Source of the DNA: Clostridiales bacterium
GTDB lineage: Bacteria; Bacillota; Clostridia; Oscillospirales; Oscillospiraceae
Length of the DNA stretch: 63,523 nt
Direction: 5' to 3'
Assembly (NCBI GenBank): GCA_019418625.1
Contig: DYBL01000082.1
Location: forward strand, 1-63,523
Shown: piece by piece, positions 26,139-34,848 of the stretch
How positions within the stretch are numbered: the stretch's first letter is position 1
How the letters are laid out: each line of letters starts with the position of its first letter
Made by a program: the position numbers and the translations under genes
Notes under the pieces: generated by a model
The model's database searches: none
Told to the model about the DNA's origin: nothing
Seen by the model: only the letters and a program-made list of their open reading frames with translations

Positions 26139-26795
26139 TCACCCCTCCAATCGGTAGCCCACTTTGTATACCGCGCTCAATCGGTCCTCCAGCCCCAGCT
26201 TCTTGCGCATTCGCTGGACGTGGAGGTCCACGGTACGGCTGTCGCCCAGGTATTCCTCGTTCCACACCCGTTCAAAGATGCGGTCCCGGCACAGCGCCAC
26301 GTTCTTGTTCTGCACGAACAGCACCAGAAGGTCGAATTCCTTGGCCGTCAGCGCCACCGGCTGCCCGTTTTTGCGCACGATCCGGGCGGCGGGGTCGATC
26401 TCGATGTCCGGCTCCAGCCGCAGGATCTGGGCGGCCTTGCCGCAGCGCCGCAGCACGGTCTCCACCCGGGCCAGCAGCTCCGGCAGGGCAAAGGGCTTGG
26501 TCAGGTAGTCCTCGGCGCCCCGGCGCAGGCCCCGCACCCGGTCCTCCACCTCGCCGCGGGCGGTGAGAAAGATCACCGGCACCTCCAGGGCCTTGCAGTA
26601 ATCCAGCAGCTCATAGCCGTCCGCGCCGGGCAGCATGATGTCCAGCAGCGCAAGGTCGAAGGACTCTTTTTCCAAAAGGTCCGCCGTCTGAGTGCCGTCC
26701 GGAGCCCAGGTGCAGCGATAGCCTGCCCCCGTCAGCACGGTCCGCACCAGACCGGCAATGGCGGGTTCGTCCTCCGCAATGAGGATCCTGTTCAT
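26139..26795 (-). CDS. OmpR-family response regulator
   Basis: 218 residues from the ATG at 26795 (GGGGG-rich ribosome site 8 nt upstream; frame open 15 codons more). Receiver domain with AEDEP acidic pocket and phospho-acceptor Asp in LALLDIMLPGADGYELL, Thr in IFLTARGE, Lys in YLTKPFALPEL; then the winged-helix domain (about 125-215, VALTAKEFDLLVLFV, RTVDLHVQRMRKKLG). Phosphorylated by the adjacent kinase. First gene of the RR-HK-exported protein operon. CATCAT repeats 40 bp upstream suggest autoregulation. Confidence 0.95.
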   Translation of the reverse strand: MNRILIAEDEPAIAGLVRTVLTGAGYRCTWAPDGTQTADLLEKESFDLALLDIMLPGADGYELLDYCKALEVPVIFLTARGEVEDRVRGLRRGAEDYLTKPFALPELLARVETVLRRCGKAAQILRLEPDIEIDPAARIVRKNGQPVALTAKEFDLLVLFVQNKNVALCRDRIFERVWNEEYLGDSRTVDLHVQRMRKKLGLEDRLSAVYKVGYRLEG

Positions 26796-26834
26796 TCCAC
26801 GCACCCCCTTTTTCCTTAAAGAAGCGCCCGCAGC

Positions 26835-26851
26835 CATCATTTTTGCATCAT
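26835..26851 (-). promoter_or_regulatory. Direct repeat CATCAT-N5-CATCAT upstream of the response regulator
   Basis: Hexamers at 26835-26840 and 26846-26851, 11 bp apart, the same pattern and spacing as at 24248-24264. Candidate autoregulatory site. Confidence 0.5.
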
Positions 26852-26917
26852 GCCCGGGCGAAAAGACAAACAGGCGCCCGCATGGATGCGGACGCCTGCT
26901 GTTTCCTGCGGGGCGGA

Positions 26918-27484
26918 TCAGTAATTCATTCCCACAATGGCCAGATGGCCCTCATAAACGCCGAAGATGATGTTGGGCCGACCGTCGGCGGAGAGGACGA
27001 AGCCTGCCTCACTGGGCTGGAGATCTTCGGTTTCCGCCGCGGCGATCTGGTCGCACATCTCCTGGGTGAAGATCCGGTCAGCGCCCAGGGCGGTGAATTC
27101 CTCCCGGGTATTCACAAAGGCGGGATCTTCCGTAAAGCCGACATAGTTGGGGAGCATCATCAGATCTGCCAGCGCCTCCAGGTCCTGGTCCGCCACGACC
27201 TCCTGGATCTTTCGTGCAAAGTCTGCCGCGGCCTCTGCGTCCACATCGAAGTTGTCCGCATAGGCGGGGGCGTCCTCCTCGCCGGCGGCATCCTCCTGGG
27301 GAGCCTCCTCCGGCGCCTCCTCACCGGCGGGATCGGCGGTTTCCGCCTCACCAGAACCGGAGGGATCGGTCTGGCCGCTCTGGACGGGGGGCTCCTGGGA
27401 AGAGGGCTGGCTGCTTTGGCCGCAGCCGGCCAGCATCAGGCAAAGTGCTGCTGCCAGCAGCATCAGGCCGAAACGTCTGTTCAT
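26918..27484 (-). CDS. Lipoprotein of unknown function
   Basis: 188 residues from the ATG at 27484 (AAAGGA upstream; the frame is open 56 codons further with no site). Lipobox LMLAGC, a long Glu/Ala/Pro/Ser linker (about 22-75) like that of the 143-residue lipoprotein, then a small domain (ADFARKIQEVVADQDLEALA ... FGVYEGHLAIVGMNY). Resembles small NTF2-like/DUF4878 extracellular folds but I cannot name a family. Ends in front of a GCGCCCGCAT...ATGCGGACGC hairpin (about 26871-26900). Confidence 0.75.
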   Translation of the reverse strand: MNRRFGLMLLAAALCLMLAGCGQSSQPSSQEPPVQSGQTDPSGSGEAETADPAGEEAPEEAPQEDAAGEEDAPAYADNFDVDAEAAADFARKIQEVVADQDLEALADLMMLPNYVGFTEDPAFVNTREEFTALGADRIFTQEMCDQIAAAETEDLQPSEAGFVLSADGRPNIIFGVYEGHLAIVGMNY

Positions 27485-27632
27485 ATGGCGTGGTCCTTTC
27501 TGCTTTGAGATTACCGGCACATGGATGTGCTTTCTTCCTAGACGCACGATGGGGCGAAAAAGTTTGGATGCCCGGGGAAAAACCATGTGCCCGCTCCGGT
27601 TTGTCCTGCCGGCGGAGCGCCTGCTGCGTACA

Positions 27633-27673
27633 AAAAGAGCCTGTATTGCCATTTGGCAATACAGGCTCTTTTG
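27633..27673 (-). terminator. Terminator of the amino-sugar operon
   Basis: 20-bp stem AAAAAGAGCCTGTATTGCCA / TGGCAATACAGGCTCTTTT; the minus-strand product ends in a U-run. It lies 42 bp after the aldehyde dehydrogenase stop. Confidence 0.9.
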
Positions 27674-27714
27674 GATGGCTGCTTTTTGGATGGGATACAG
27701 GAGATGCGGGAAGA

Positions 27715-29199
27715 TCAGTCATAGTAACTGAAAATCCCTGTGCGCATGTTCCACATGTTGTTTTTGATCCGGAGATACTCTTTGAGGCCTGCCAGGCCGT
27801 ACTCCCGGCCGATCCCGCTGTTCTTGTTCCCGCCGAAGGGGCAGTTCATCTGGGATCCGTTGGGCATATTCACCCAAACGGAGCCGGCGTTGATCTTTTG
27901 GGCGGCAAAATAAGCGGTGCGGTAGTCGCTGGTAAAAATGTTGGCGCCCAGGCCGAATTTCGTGTCATTGGCCAGGCGGATGGCTTCCTCAATGTCCCGG
28001 TAGCGCTGGACGCACAGGACGGGGCCGAAGATCTCTTCCTGCACACAGGGATCGTCCTGCTGGATGTGGTCCAGGATCGTGGGCAGGTAGAAGCTGCCGT
28101 TTTTGCAGTCGCCCTCTTCGTACGGCGCGCCGCCGCACACGAGGCGGGCGCCGTTGTTCAAAGCGGTTTGCACGTACCGGTGAACGGTCTCCCGCTGCTT
28201 GGGGGAGATCAGCGTGCCCATCTCGGTGGCAGGGTCCATGGGATCGCCCAGCTTCAGGGCGCTCACTGCCCGGCTGAGCTTTTCCAAAAACACATCGTAG
28301 ATGTCCTCATGCAGGTAGAGTCTGGTGGTGGCGCAGCAGACCTGTCCCTGGTTGGAGCAAAGGCCCAGGACCAGGCACTGGACGGCCGAGTCCATGTTGC
28401 AGTCAGGCTCCACGATCACGGGGCCCTTGCCGCCAAGCTCCAAGATGGTCTTTTTGATGACCGGGGACTGAGCGGAAAGCTCCATGAGACGCCGTCCCAC
28501 GGCCTCGCTTCCCGTAAAGGCGATGACGTCCACGTCTTCATCCCGGGCCAGTGCTTCGCCGCAGACAGAGCCCGCACCGGAGATGATATTCACCACGCCC
28601 TCCGGCATGCCGGCTTCCAAAAAGACCTCGCCCAGCATAGCGGTGGTGATGGGCGTCATGCTGGACGCCTTGCATACGCAGGTGTTGCCCGCCGCCAGAG
28701 CGGGGGCCAGGCTTCTGGTCAGCAGATGCAGGGGATAATTGAACGGGCTGATAACGGCCACCACGCCGTACGGCTCATAGGTGGTGAAGTCGAACAGGCC
28801 CCGTTTCAGACCGTTTTTCACGGGGATCACTTCGCCGTGCACCTCCCGGGAGATGCCGGCGAAATACTCAAAGGCATAGGCGGAGAAACGAATATCGAAG
28901 CCCATGGTCTCGGCAATGGGCTTGCCGGCGTCACGGGATTCCATTTCCGCAAATTCCCGCTCCCGTCTGGTGATGCCCTGGCTCACACGCAGCAGGATTT
29001 CCGCTCTGTCGTTGGGATCCATATCCCGCCATGCGGGAAAGGCTTTCCTGGCCGCGGCGCAGGCGGCCCGGACATCGTCGGCGGTGGCGGAGGCCAATTT
29101 GGCCAGGACCTCACCGTTGGCCGGGTTGCGGGATTCAAAATACTGTCCGTTTTGGGAAGGGACCCACTGATTGCCGATCAATAAATCATACGTTCTCAT
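27715..29199 (-). CDS. NAD(P)-dependent aldehyde dehydrogenase
   Basis: 494 residues, full length. Oxidises an aldehyde to the acid. The catalytic Cys is in NQGQVCCATTR, the general base Glu in LELGGKGP, the cofactor loop in FTGSEAVGRR and the conserved EIFGPVLCV near the C-terminus. Closest in feel to betaine/aminobutyraldehyde dehydrogenases. Last gene of the leftward operon, 18 bp after LacI, with GAGG before its ATG. In an amino-sugar operon it may oxidise an aldehyde product or by-product; the substrate is unknown. Confidence 0.9.
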   Translation of the reverse strand: MRTYDLLIGNQWVPSQNGQYFESRNPANGEVLAKLASATADDVRAACAAARKAFPAWRDMDPNDRAEILLRVSQGITRREREFAEMESRDAGKPIAETMGFDIRFSAYAFEYFAGISREVHGEVIPVKNGLKRGLFDFTTYEPYGVVAVISPFNYPLHLLTRSLAPALAAGNTCVCKASSMTPITTAMLGEVFLEAGMPEGVVNIISGAGSVCGEALARDEDVDVIAFTGSEAVGRRLMELSAQSPVIKKTILELGGKGPVIVEPDCNMDSAVQCLVLGLCSNQGQVCCATTRLYLHEDIYDVFLEKLSRAVSALKLGDPMDPATEMGTLISPKQRETVHRYVQTALNNGARLVCGGAPYEEGDCKNGSFYLPTILDHIQQDDPCVQEEIFGPVLCVQRYRDIEEAIRLANDTKFGLGANIFTSDYRTAYFAAQKINAGSVWVNMPNGSQMNCPFGGNKNSGIGREYGLAGLKEYLRIKNNMWNMRTGIFSYYD

Positions 29200-29217
29200 A
29201 AGAACCTCAATTCATCA

Positions 29218-30255
29218 TCAAAAAATTGACTGCGTAGATTCTCCAAGCACCAGTTTCGGTTCGATGATGATGGTCTTCACAGAGGAAAAATCCGTGTTGT
29301 GGATGTCATTTTCCTGGATCCGCTGGATCACGATCTCGCAGACCTCCTTGGCCACCGCCTCCACGGGAAATTCCACACTGGTGATCGTGGGGCAGGTGTA
29401 GCGCGCCAAAGGCATGCAGTCGTATCCGATCACGGAAATGTCCTGGGGCACCCGCTTGCCGGATTCTGCGAATCCGCGGATCGCGCCTACCGCCATCACG
29501 TCGTAGTAGGCCAGGCAAGCGGTGATCTCAGGGTCCCTTTGGAGGATGGCCAGGGCTGCCTGATAGCCCGCCTCGTAATCATAGCCCTGGGCCGTCACGA
29601 TGCATTGAGACTCGATGCCCAGCCGCTCCAGCGCGTCGCAGTATCCGCGGCGCTGGTCGCTGGAGTGGGACTGGCTCTTCTTGCGGTCTATGTATCCGAT
29701 CCGGCGGTGGCCCAGAGAGGCCAGATACTCCACGGCCTTGACCGTGGCGGTGTAGTTGTCCAGGGTCACGACGTCCGCTTCCAGATTTTCGATCTGACGG
29801 TCCACCAGCACCAGCGGTATGCCCTGCTGCTTGGCTTCCGATAGAATGGCGGGGTCGTCTGTGGTGGGGATGCTGACAATGGCATCCACACGCTTTTTGA
29901 TCAAGTTGGAGATCTCCAGGTTTTCCTGCTCTGCGTCATAGGAGGTGTTGCAGATGATCAGGTTTTCCTGGTATTCCAGCAGCCTTCGCTGGAGATATTC
30001 CGCAAAGGCGCCCATGGTTTCGTTGGAAATGCAGGGCAGCACCAATCCCACGGTATAGGATCGCTTCTTGCGCAGGCCGCCCACCAGCTGATTGGGGTAG
30101 TAACCCAGGCTTTTGATGGCCTCATTGACCTTCTCCCTGGATTCGTCGCTTACGTAACGGGTATTGTTCAAAACATGAGATACCGTTGCGATAGAGAGAT
30201 TTGCCGCCGCTGCTACATCCTTGATGGTGGGCATCTTTTGACGTGATCTTCCCAT
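29218..30255 (-). CDS. LacI-family transcriptional regulator
   Basis: 345 residues. HTH at about 8-55 (MPTIKDVAAAANLSIATVSH, VSDESREKVNEAIKSLGYYP), then a type 1 periplasmic-binding sensor (about 65-340). The start at 30255 lies inside the nagA 3' end (43-bp overlap); MPTIKDV at 30234 is an alternative. Probably senses a sugar or sugar phosphate of the pathway and represses the operon through the array at 36899-36930. It is unusual in being encoded within the operon, which gives autoregulation. Confidence 0.93.
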   Translation of the reverse strand: MGRSRQKMPTIKDVAAAANLSIATVSHVLNNTRYVSDESREKVNEAIKSLGYYPNQLVGGLRKKRSYTVGLVLPCISNETMGAFAEYLQRRLLEYQENLIICNTSYDAEQENLEISNLIKKRVDAIVSIPTTDDPAILSEAKQQGIPLVLVDRQIENLEADVVTLDNYTATVKAVEYLASLGHRRIGYIDRKKSQSHSSDQRRGYCDALERLGIESQCIVTAQGYDYEAGYQAALAILQRDPEITACLAYYDVMAVGAIRGFAESGKRVPQDISVIGYDCMPLARYTCPTITSVEFPVEAVAKEVCEIVIQRIQENDIHNTDFSSVKTIIIEPKLVLGESTQSIF

Positions 30256-31427
30256 AGGTTTCCGTTTACCATCACGGCCATTATCCGAATATCCTCATCG
30301 AACAAGACCAGATCGGCATCCTTTCCTACTTCAATCGTACCTTTCCTATGAAGAATGTTCAGCATTTGCGCCGGCGTCCTGGTGATCATTTCCACGGCGT
30401 GTTCCAAGGGAACTCCGGCCTGGCGGTACATGGTGCGGACCAGACGGTCCGCCGTGGCGATGCTGCCGCCGAAGCTGGCCCGGCCGGGCATGTAGGCGAC
30501 GCCGTCGGCGACCTCCACTTCCTGGCCGTTTTTCAGCCCGCCCAAAAGACTGCGGGTGCACTCCGTTCCCGCTGCCCGCATGGAATCCGTCACCAGGCAG
30601 ATGCGCTGGGGCCCTTTGCACCGATAGATGAGCCGCAGCAGCGATGGGGGAAGATGGCAGCCGTCCGCAATGATCTCAGCGGTCAGTTCGTCGTAAATCA
30701 GGGCGCTTTCTGCCACGCCCAGGTGCATCACAGCATTTTTCCGGGTCAAACGCGACATTCCGTTGTAAAGGTGCGTAACCATAGTATATCCACTGTGGAT
30801 TGCCTTTTCAACCTCTTTCTCCGTGGCGTTGCTGTGCCCGATTGAAGCGATGATGCCGCGTTCCCGCAGGATTTGCCCCATTTCCAGTGCACCGTCCAGC
30901 TCGGGTGCCACCGTCCATTTGAGAATATGGGGGAACCGGTCCAGAAGGGTGAGGTATTCCTCGGGGGCGGGGTTTTTCAGGTACCGCATGTCCTGCGCGC
31001 CGTTTTGCTCCGGGGCGAAGTAAGGCCCTTCCAGATGGGTGCCCAGGATATTGGGCATGTGGTCGTGTATGGAGCTTGCCTGGTCAATCAGTTCCAGATT
31101 GGATACCAGGTCGTCCCATGTGCTGGAGAGCGTGGTGGGCACGATGGACGTGGTGCCATGGTGCAGATGCGTGCGGCAGGCTGCCAGCACTGCATCCAGG
31201 GATCCGTCCATGAAATCATGTCCGCCCGCCCCGTGGGTGTGCATATCGATGAACCCCGGCGCCAGATAGCAGCCCTGGGCGTCGATGACCTGACCTGCAA
31301 AGTCCTGGGGGTCCATGGGCAGATCCGTCAATGCGGAGATCTTTCCGTCGGTGACCCGCAGCGTCCAGCAGGGAGGGAGGATGCGATAGGGCGTAATGAT
31401 CCGGGCGTTGATGATAAGAGCGTCCAT
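30213..31427 (-). CDS. nagA: N-acetylglucosamine-6-phosphate deacetylase
   Basis: 404 residues. Removes the acetyl group from GlcNAc-6-P (or an epimer). Amidohydrolase fold with FIDMHTHG (metal), the LEGPYF glutamate, GHSNA, THLYNGM and the catalytic Asp in LVTDSMRAAG. Slightly longer than E. coli NagA (382) but all active-site motifs are present. Follows nagB by 8 bp in the transcript and overlaps lacI. Its product is the substrate of NagB. Confidence 0.93.
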   Translation of the reverse strand: MDALIINARIITPYRILPPCWTLRVTDGKISALTDLPMDPQDFAGQVIDAQGCYLAPGFIDMHTHGAGGHDFMDGSLDAVLAACRTHLHHGTTSIVPTTLSSTWDDLVSNLELIDQASSIHDHMPNILGTHLEGPYFAPEQNGAQDMRYLKNPAPEEYLTLLDRFPHILKWTVAPELDGALEMGQILRERGIIASIGHSNATEKEVEKAIHSGYTMVTHLYNGMSRLTRKNAVMHLGVAESALIYDELTAEIIADGCHLPPSLLRLIYRCKGPQRICLVTDSMRAAGTECTRSLLGGLKNGQEVEVADGVAYMPGRASFGGSIATADRLVRTMYRQAGVPLEHAVEMITRTPAQMLNILHRKGTIEVGKDADLVLFDEDIRIMAVMVNGNLWEDHVKRCPPSRM

Positions 31428-31435
31428 GTCTCACC

Positions 31436-32230
31436 TCAGCTTTCTGCGGGGCTGCATACCTCCCAGTCGACTTTTGCGGCGGAGTCGGCGTCCAGATACA
31501 GCCAGGCGTTGCGGTGCTGGCGGAGGATGGAGGCCGGCAGGTCGGTGGAGATCGCCTCCGTGAAGAACCGACCGATGATCTCCGCCTTGGAGCTGTCCGG
31601 CACGATGGTCACCGCGCAGGGGGCCCGGAGCAGGGCCGGCATGGTGATGGTCATGGCGTGTTTGGGAACGGAATCGTAGGTATCGAACCACCCGTCGTGC
31701 ACCTGCTGCCAGATGCAGGTCTCGTCCAGCTGCGGGTTCATCTTCACGTCGGCCGGGTCGTAGAAGTCGGCGATCCCGGGGTCGTTGAACGCCAGGTGTC
31801 CGTTTGCCCCGATGCCCAGCAGGCAGATGTCTACCGGGAACTGCCGCAGCAGATCGGTGTATCGTTGGCACTCCTGCTGGATGTCGGGGGCGTTTCCGTC
31901 CATATAATAGACAGCCTTGAACGGACGCTTTTCAAAAAACCGCACCCGCAGATAATTGCCGAAGGACTGGGGCGCGTCGCCCGGCAGGCCGATGTACTCA
32001 TCCATATGGAAGGCGCGGATCTTCTCCCAGGGGATATCCTCCCGCGCCAGGAGGGCATTGAGCACGTCCATCTGGGAAGGAGCGGAGGCAAAGATCATAT
32101 TGACTTCCGACTTCTTTTTCAAAGTTTCCTGAATCAGCCGGGCGACGGTCTCCGCGCCGGCGGAGCCCATCTCGCTTCTCGAATCGCTGACGCTGACGCG
32201 CAGCTTTTCAAAACGATACTTCTTTTCCAT
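31436..32230 (-). CDS. nagB: Glucosamine-6-phosphate deaminase/isomerase family
   Basis: 264 residues from the ATG at 32230 (AAAGGA 9 nt upstream). Converts GlcN-6-P to fructose-6-P and ammonia. SIS-like/NagB fold with FHMDEYIGLP and LGIGANGHLAFNDP, the family's active-site loops; allosteric-lid residues of E. coli NagB are not conserved, as in Gram-positive forms. Sits between the permease and nagA genes. Somewhat divergent (KMNPQLDETCIWQQVHDGWF in place of the usual segment), so a related 2-amino sugar phosphate may be the real substrate. Confidence 0.87.
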   Translation of the reverse strand: MEKKYRFEKLRVSVSDSRSEMGSAGAETVARLIQETLKKKSEVNMIFASAPSQMDVLNALLAREDIPWEKIRAFHMDEYIGLPGDAPQSFGNYLRVRFFEKRPFKAVYYMDGNAPDIQQECQRYTDLLRQFPVDICLLGIGANGHLAFNDPGIADFYDPADVKMNPQLDETCIWQQVHDGWFDTYDSVPKHAMTITMPALLRAPCAVTIVPDSSKAEIIGRFFTEAISTDLPASILRQHRNAWLYLDADSAAKVDWEVCSPAES

Positions 32231-32243
32231 GGCGATCCATCCT

Positions 32244-33221
32244 TTACTTTTCAATTTTCCGCTTGCGCATCAGGTCTACCAGCACGGCCAGCAGCAAAAT
32301 CAATCCCAGGATCGTTTTTTGCCAGTAAACATCCACGCCCAGCAGGTTGAATGCGTTGGTGATCAGCGCCATGACCAAAACACCCAGGAAAGAGCCGAAG
32401 ATGGTTCCCTCGCCGCCGTTGACGGAGCATCCGCCGATGACGCACGCAGCGATCACGTTCATTTCCATGTTTTGTCCCTGGGTGGGGATCGCGCCGCCCA
32501 TACGGGCTGCCAGAAGCACGCCCGCGATGCCGGACATAAGGCCCATGAAGGTGTAGCCGAAGATCCGGAGGCGGTCGACCTTGATTCCGGACAGCTTGGC
32601 GGCCTCCTCGTTGCCGCCGATAAAGTAGAACTGCCGGAACCAGGCGGATTTGGCGAACAAAACGCCGAATACCACCATCAAAAGCAAGGAGATGATGATG
32701 GGAGACTGGATCTTTCCGAAGACCAGCACGCGGCCCAGCACGTTGTACTCTTCTGGGAAGTTGGGCTTACCGACGCCCTTGGTCAAAATGTAGATCAGGC
32801 CGCGCACGATATTCTGCATGGCCAGCGTGGCGATCATGGGCGGGACCTTCAGCTTGGCCACCAGAACGCCGTTGATGGCGCCGACCACCACCGCGGCCAG
32901 CAGACCGCCGGCCACAGCGGCGAATACGCCCATGTGGGCATCCAGGATCAATCCGCTGATGACGCCGGTAAAGCCGGCGATGGCGCCGATGGACAGGTCC
33001 AGACCGCCCAGGATCAGCAGCAGGGACATGGCGATGGCCATGATGGCCTCAAAGGAGGCGCCCAGCAAAATGGAGTGGATGTTTCCGAAAATCAGGAAGT
33101 TGGGGTTTTTGATGGACAGTGCCGCAGTGGCCAGGATAATGGCCAAAAACAGAGGGACCTCCCGAATGGAGAAGAAATAACGGACTTTTTCCGTCAATAC
33201 GGGATTCTTGGTGTTATTCAT
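32244..33221 (-). CDS. Sugar ABC importer permease (RbsC/BPD_transp_2 family)
   Basis: 325 residues, about 8-10 membrane helices. The GGLDLSIGAIAGFTGVISGL segment and the cytoplasmic GGNEEAAKLSGIKVDRLRIF loop are hallmarks of ribose/xylose/galactose-type permeases. Overlaps the ATPase gene by 4 bp. Functions as a homodimer with the RbsA-like ATPase. Confidence 0.95.
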   Translation of the reverse strand: MNNTKNPVLTEKVRYFFSIREVPLFLAIILATAALSIKNPNFLIFGNIHSILLGASFEAIMAIAMSLLLILGGLDLSIGAIAGFTGVISGLILDAHMGVFAAVAGGLLAAVVVGAINGVLVAKLKVPPMIATLAMQNIVRGLIYILTKGVGKPNFPEEYNVLGRVLVFGKIQSPIIISLLLMVVFGVLFAKSAWFRQFYFIGGNEEAAKLSGIKVDRLRIFGYTFMGLMSGIAGVLLAARMGGAIPTQGQNMEMNVIAACVIGGCSVNGGEGTIFGSFLGVLVMALITNAFNLLGVDVYWQKTILGLILLLAVLVDLMRKRKIEK

Positions 33222-34747
33222 GTGTACTCCTCCGAACTGTGAACGGTTTGATGCATTGCGACCATGATCTCTTCTTCATCAAAAGAATCCCGCAAGTATT
33301 CTTTGGTGATCCGCCCGGCGTTCATCACCAAAATGCGGTCAGCCATTTTCATGACCTCGTCCAGCTCCGAGGAGATCACCAGAACGGACAGACCCTGGCT
33401 GGCCAGCTTATGGATGATCTCATGGATATCCGCCTTGGAGGCTACGTCGATCCCGCGGGTGGGGTCCATGGCAATAAGGATCTGGGGACTGTCGGCAATG
33501 CACTTGGCAATGAGCACCTTTTGCTGGTTTCCGCCGGAGAGATAGCGAACCATCTGATTCGGCGAGGACATTTTGATGTGCAGATCCTCCTGGTATTTGC
33601 TGATCATCTCGTTGATCCTGCCGCTGCGAAGGAAACCGAATTTGGAGAGCTTATTCAGAATACAGGTGATCATGTTGTTCTTGACACTGAAATTCAGGAA
33701 CAGTCCCTGGGTTTTTCGGTTTTCAGGAATCAGCAGGAGGCTGTGCTTTTTGCAGTCGCTGGGGGTCCGGAAGCTCACCGGAGCGCCATTGATGAAGATC
33801 TGGCCCTCTGTGGCGCGGCGCAGTGCGTAGATGGTCTCGCACAGCTCGGTCTTTCCGCAGCCGATGATGCCCGCGATGCCCAGCACCTCGCCCTTGGCCA
33901 CGCCGAAGGAGATGTGCTCGAAGTGCTTTCCGTCGCTCAGATCCTGCACCTCCAGCACCATGGGGCCCGTGTTGGCGGAGGCTTTTTTTGTGGAGACGAA
34001 GCCGTGGAACTCCTTGCCGATCATCAGCGCGATCAGTTCCTGGGTGTTGATCTCGTTTTTGCTGCAGAATTTTACTTTTTTTCCGTCCCGCAGCACCAGA
34101 AGGTTGTCCACGATCTCGAACACCTCACTCATGTGATGGGAGATGTAAATGATGGAGAAGCGGTTTGCCTTCAGGGTGCGGATAAACTGAAACAGAGTCT
34201 GGATCTCTTTTTCTTCCAGAGAGGAAGTGGGCTCGTCCAGAATGAGCACTTTGGGGTTTTTGGATACTGCCTTGATGATCTCCACGATCTGGCGCTTTCC
34301 GCTGGTCAGAGAGGAGACAAGGTCGGTAGGACGGATATCCACGTTGAACCGGTCCAAAAGCTCCTGGGTTTTCCGGTAGAGCTCTTTTTTGTCTACCAGG
34401 TTCGGCCCATGGACCGGATAGTCTCCGATGAATATGTTGTCGGCCACGGTCATATTCAAGGCAAGAGACAGCTCCTGGAATACGATGGAGATGCCGCTTG
34501 CATTGGCGCTCTGGATGGAGTCCAGGGACACCTCCTGATTTTCGATCTTGATAGAGCCGGCGTCTTTGGGATAAACGCCTGTCAGGATCTTCACCAGCGT
34601 GCTTTTTCCGGCGCCGTTTTGCCCGACAAGGCCCAGGACTTCGCCATATCCCAGATCGAAATCCACATTGTCCAGCACGGTGTTCCCATAAAATGATTTT
34701 GTGACCCCCCTGGCTTCCAGCAGCAGGGATCTTTCTTGATTTTGCAT
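33218..34747 (-). CDS. Sugar ABC importer ATP-binding protein, two NBDs (RbsA/MglA family)
   Basis: 509 residues, two ATPase domains. N-terminal domain: GQNGAGKST, SLTSGKRQIVEI, LILDEPTSS. C-terminal domain: AGIIGCGKTEL, RYLSGGNQQKV, LIAMDPTRGID. The first half lacks the classical LSGGQ (SLTSGKRQ instead), an acceptable variant in this family, where one site is often degenerate. Couples ATP hydrolysis to import of a free sugar. Downstream of the tandem binding protein, after two hairpins. Confidence 0.95.
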   Translation of the reverse strand: MQNQERSLLLEARGVTKSFYGNTVLDNVDFDLGYGEVLGLVGQNGAGKSTLVKILTGVYPKDAGSIKIENQEVSLDSIQSANASGISIVFQELSLALNMTVADNIFIGDYPVHGPNLVDKKELYRKTQELLDRFNVDIRPTDLVSSLTSGKRQIVEIIKAVSKNPKVLILDEPTSSLEEKEIQTLFQFIRTLKANRFSIIYISHHMSEVFEIVDNLLVLRDGKKVKFCSKNEINTQELIALMIGKEFHGFVSTKKASANTGPMVLEVQDLSDGKHFEHISFGVAKGEVLGIAGIIGCGKTELCETIYALRRATEGQIFINGAPVSFRTPSDCKKHSLLLIPENRKTQGLFLNFSVKNNMITCILNKLSKFGFLRSGRINEMISKYQEDLHIKMSSPNQMVRYLSGGNQQKVLIAKCIADSPQILIAMDPTRGIDVASKADIHEIIHKLASQGLSVLVISSELDEVMKMADRILVMNAGRITKEYLRDSFDEEEIMVAMHQTVHSSEEYT

Positions 34748-34768
34748 GAAGCAATCCCCCGTTCTTCC

Positions 34769-34838
34769 GGACCGCCCCGTACGGGCGGTCCGTCTGGTCT
34801 AAAATAGGATGTGGGGCTTGTCCCCACATCCTATTTTA
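34769..34838 (-). terminator. Two hairpins between binding protein and ATPase genes
   Basis: GGACCGCCC-CGTA-GGGCGGTCC (34769-34791) and an 18-bp stem TAAAATAGGATGTGGGG with its complement (34800-34838). Probably an attenuator that keeps binding-protein mRNA in excess, as in other binding-protein-dependent operons. Confidence 0.85.
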
Positions 34839-34848
34839 AAGTGAAAGC

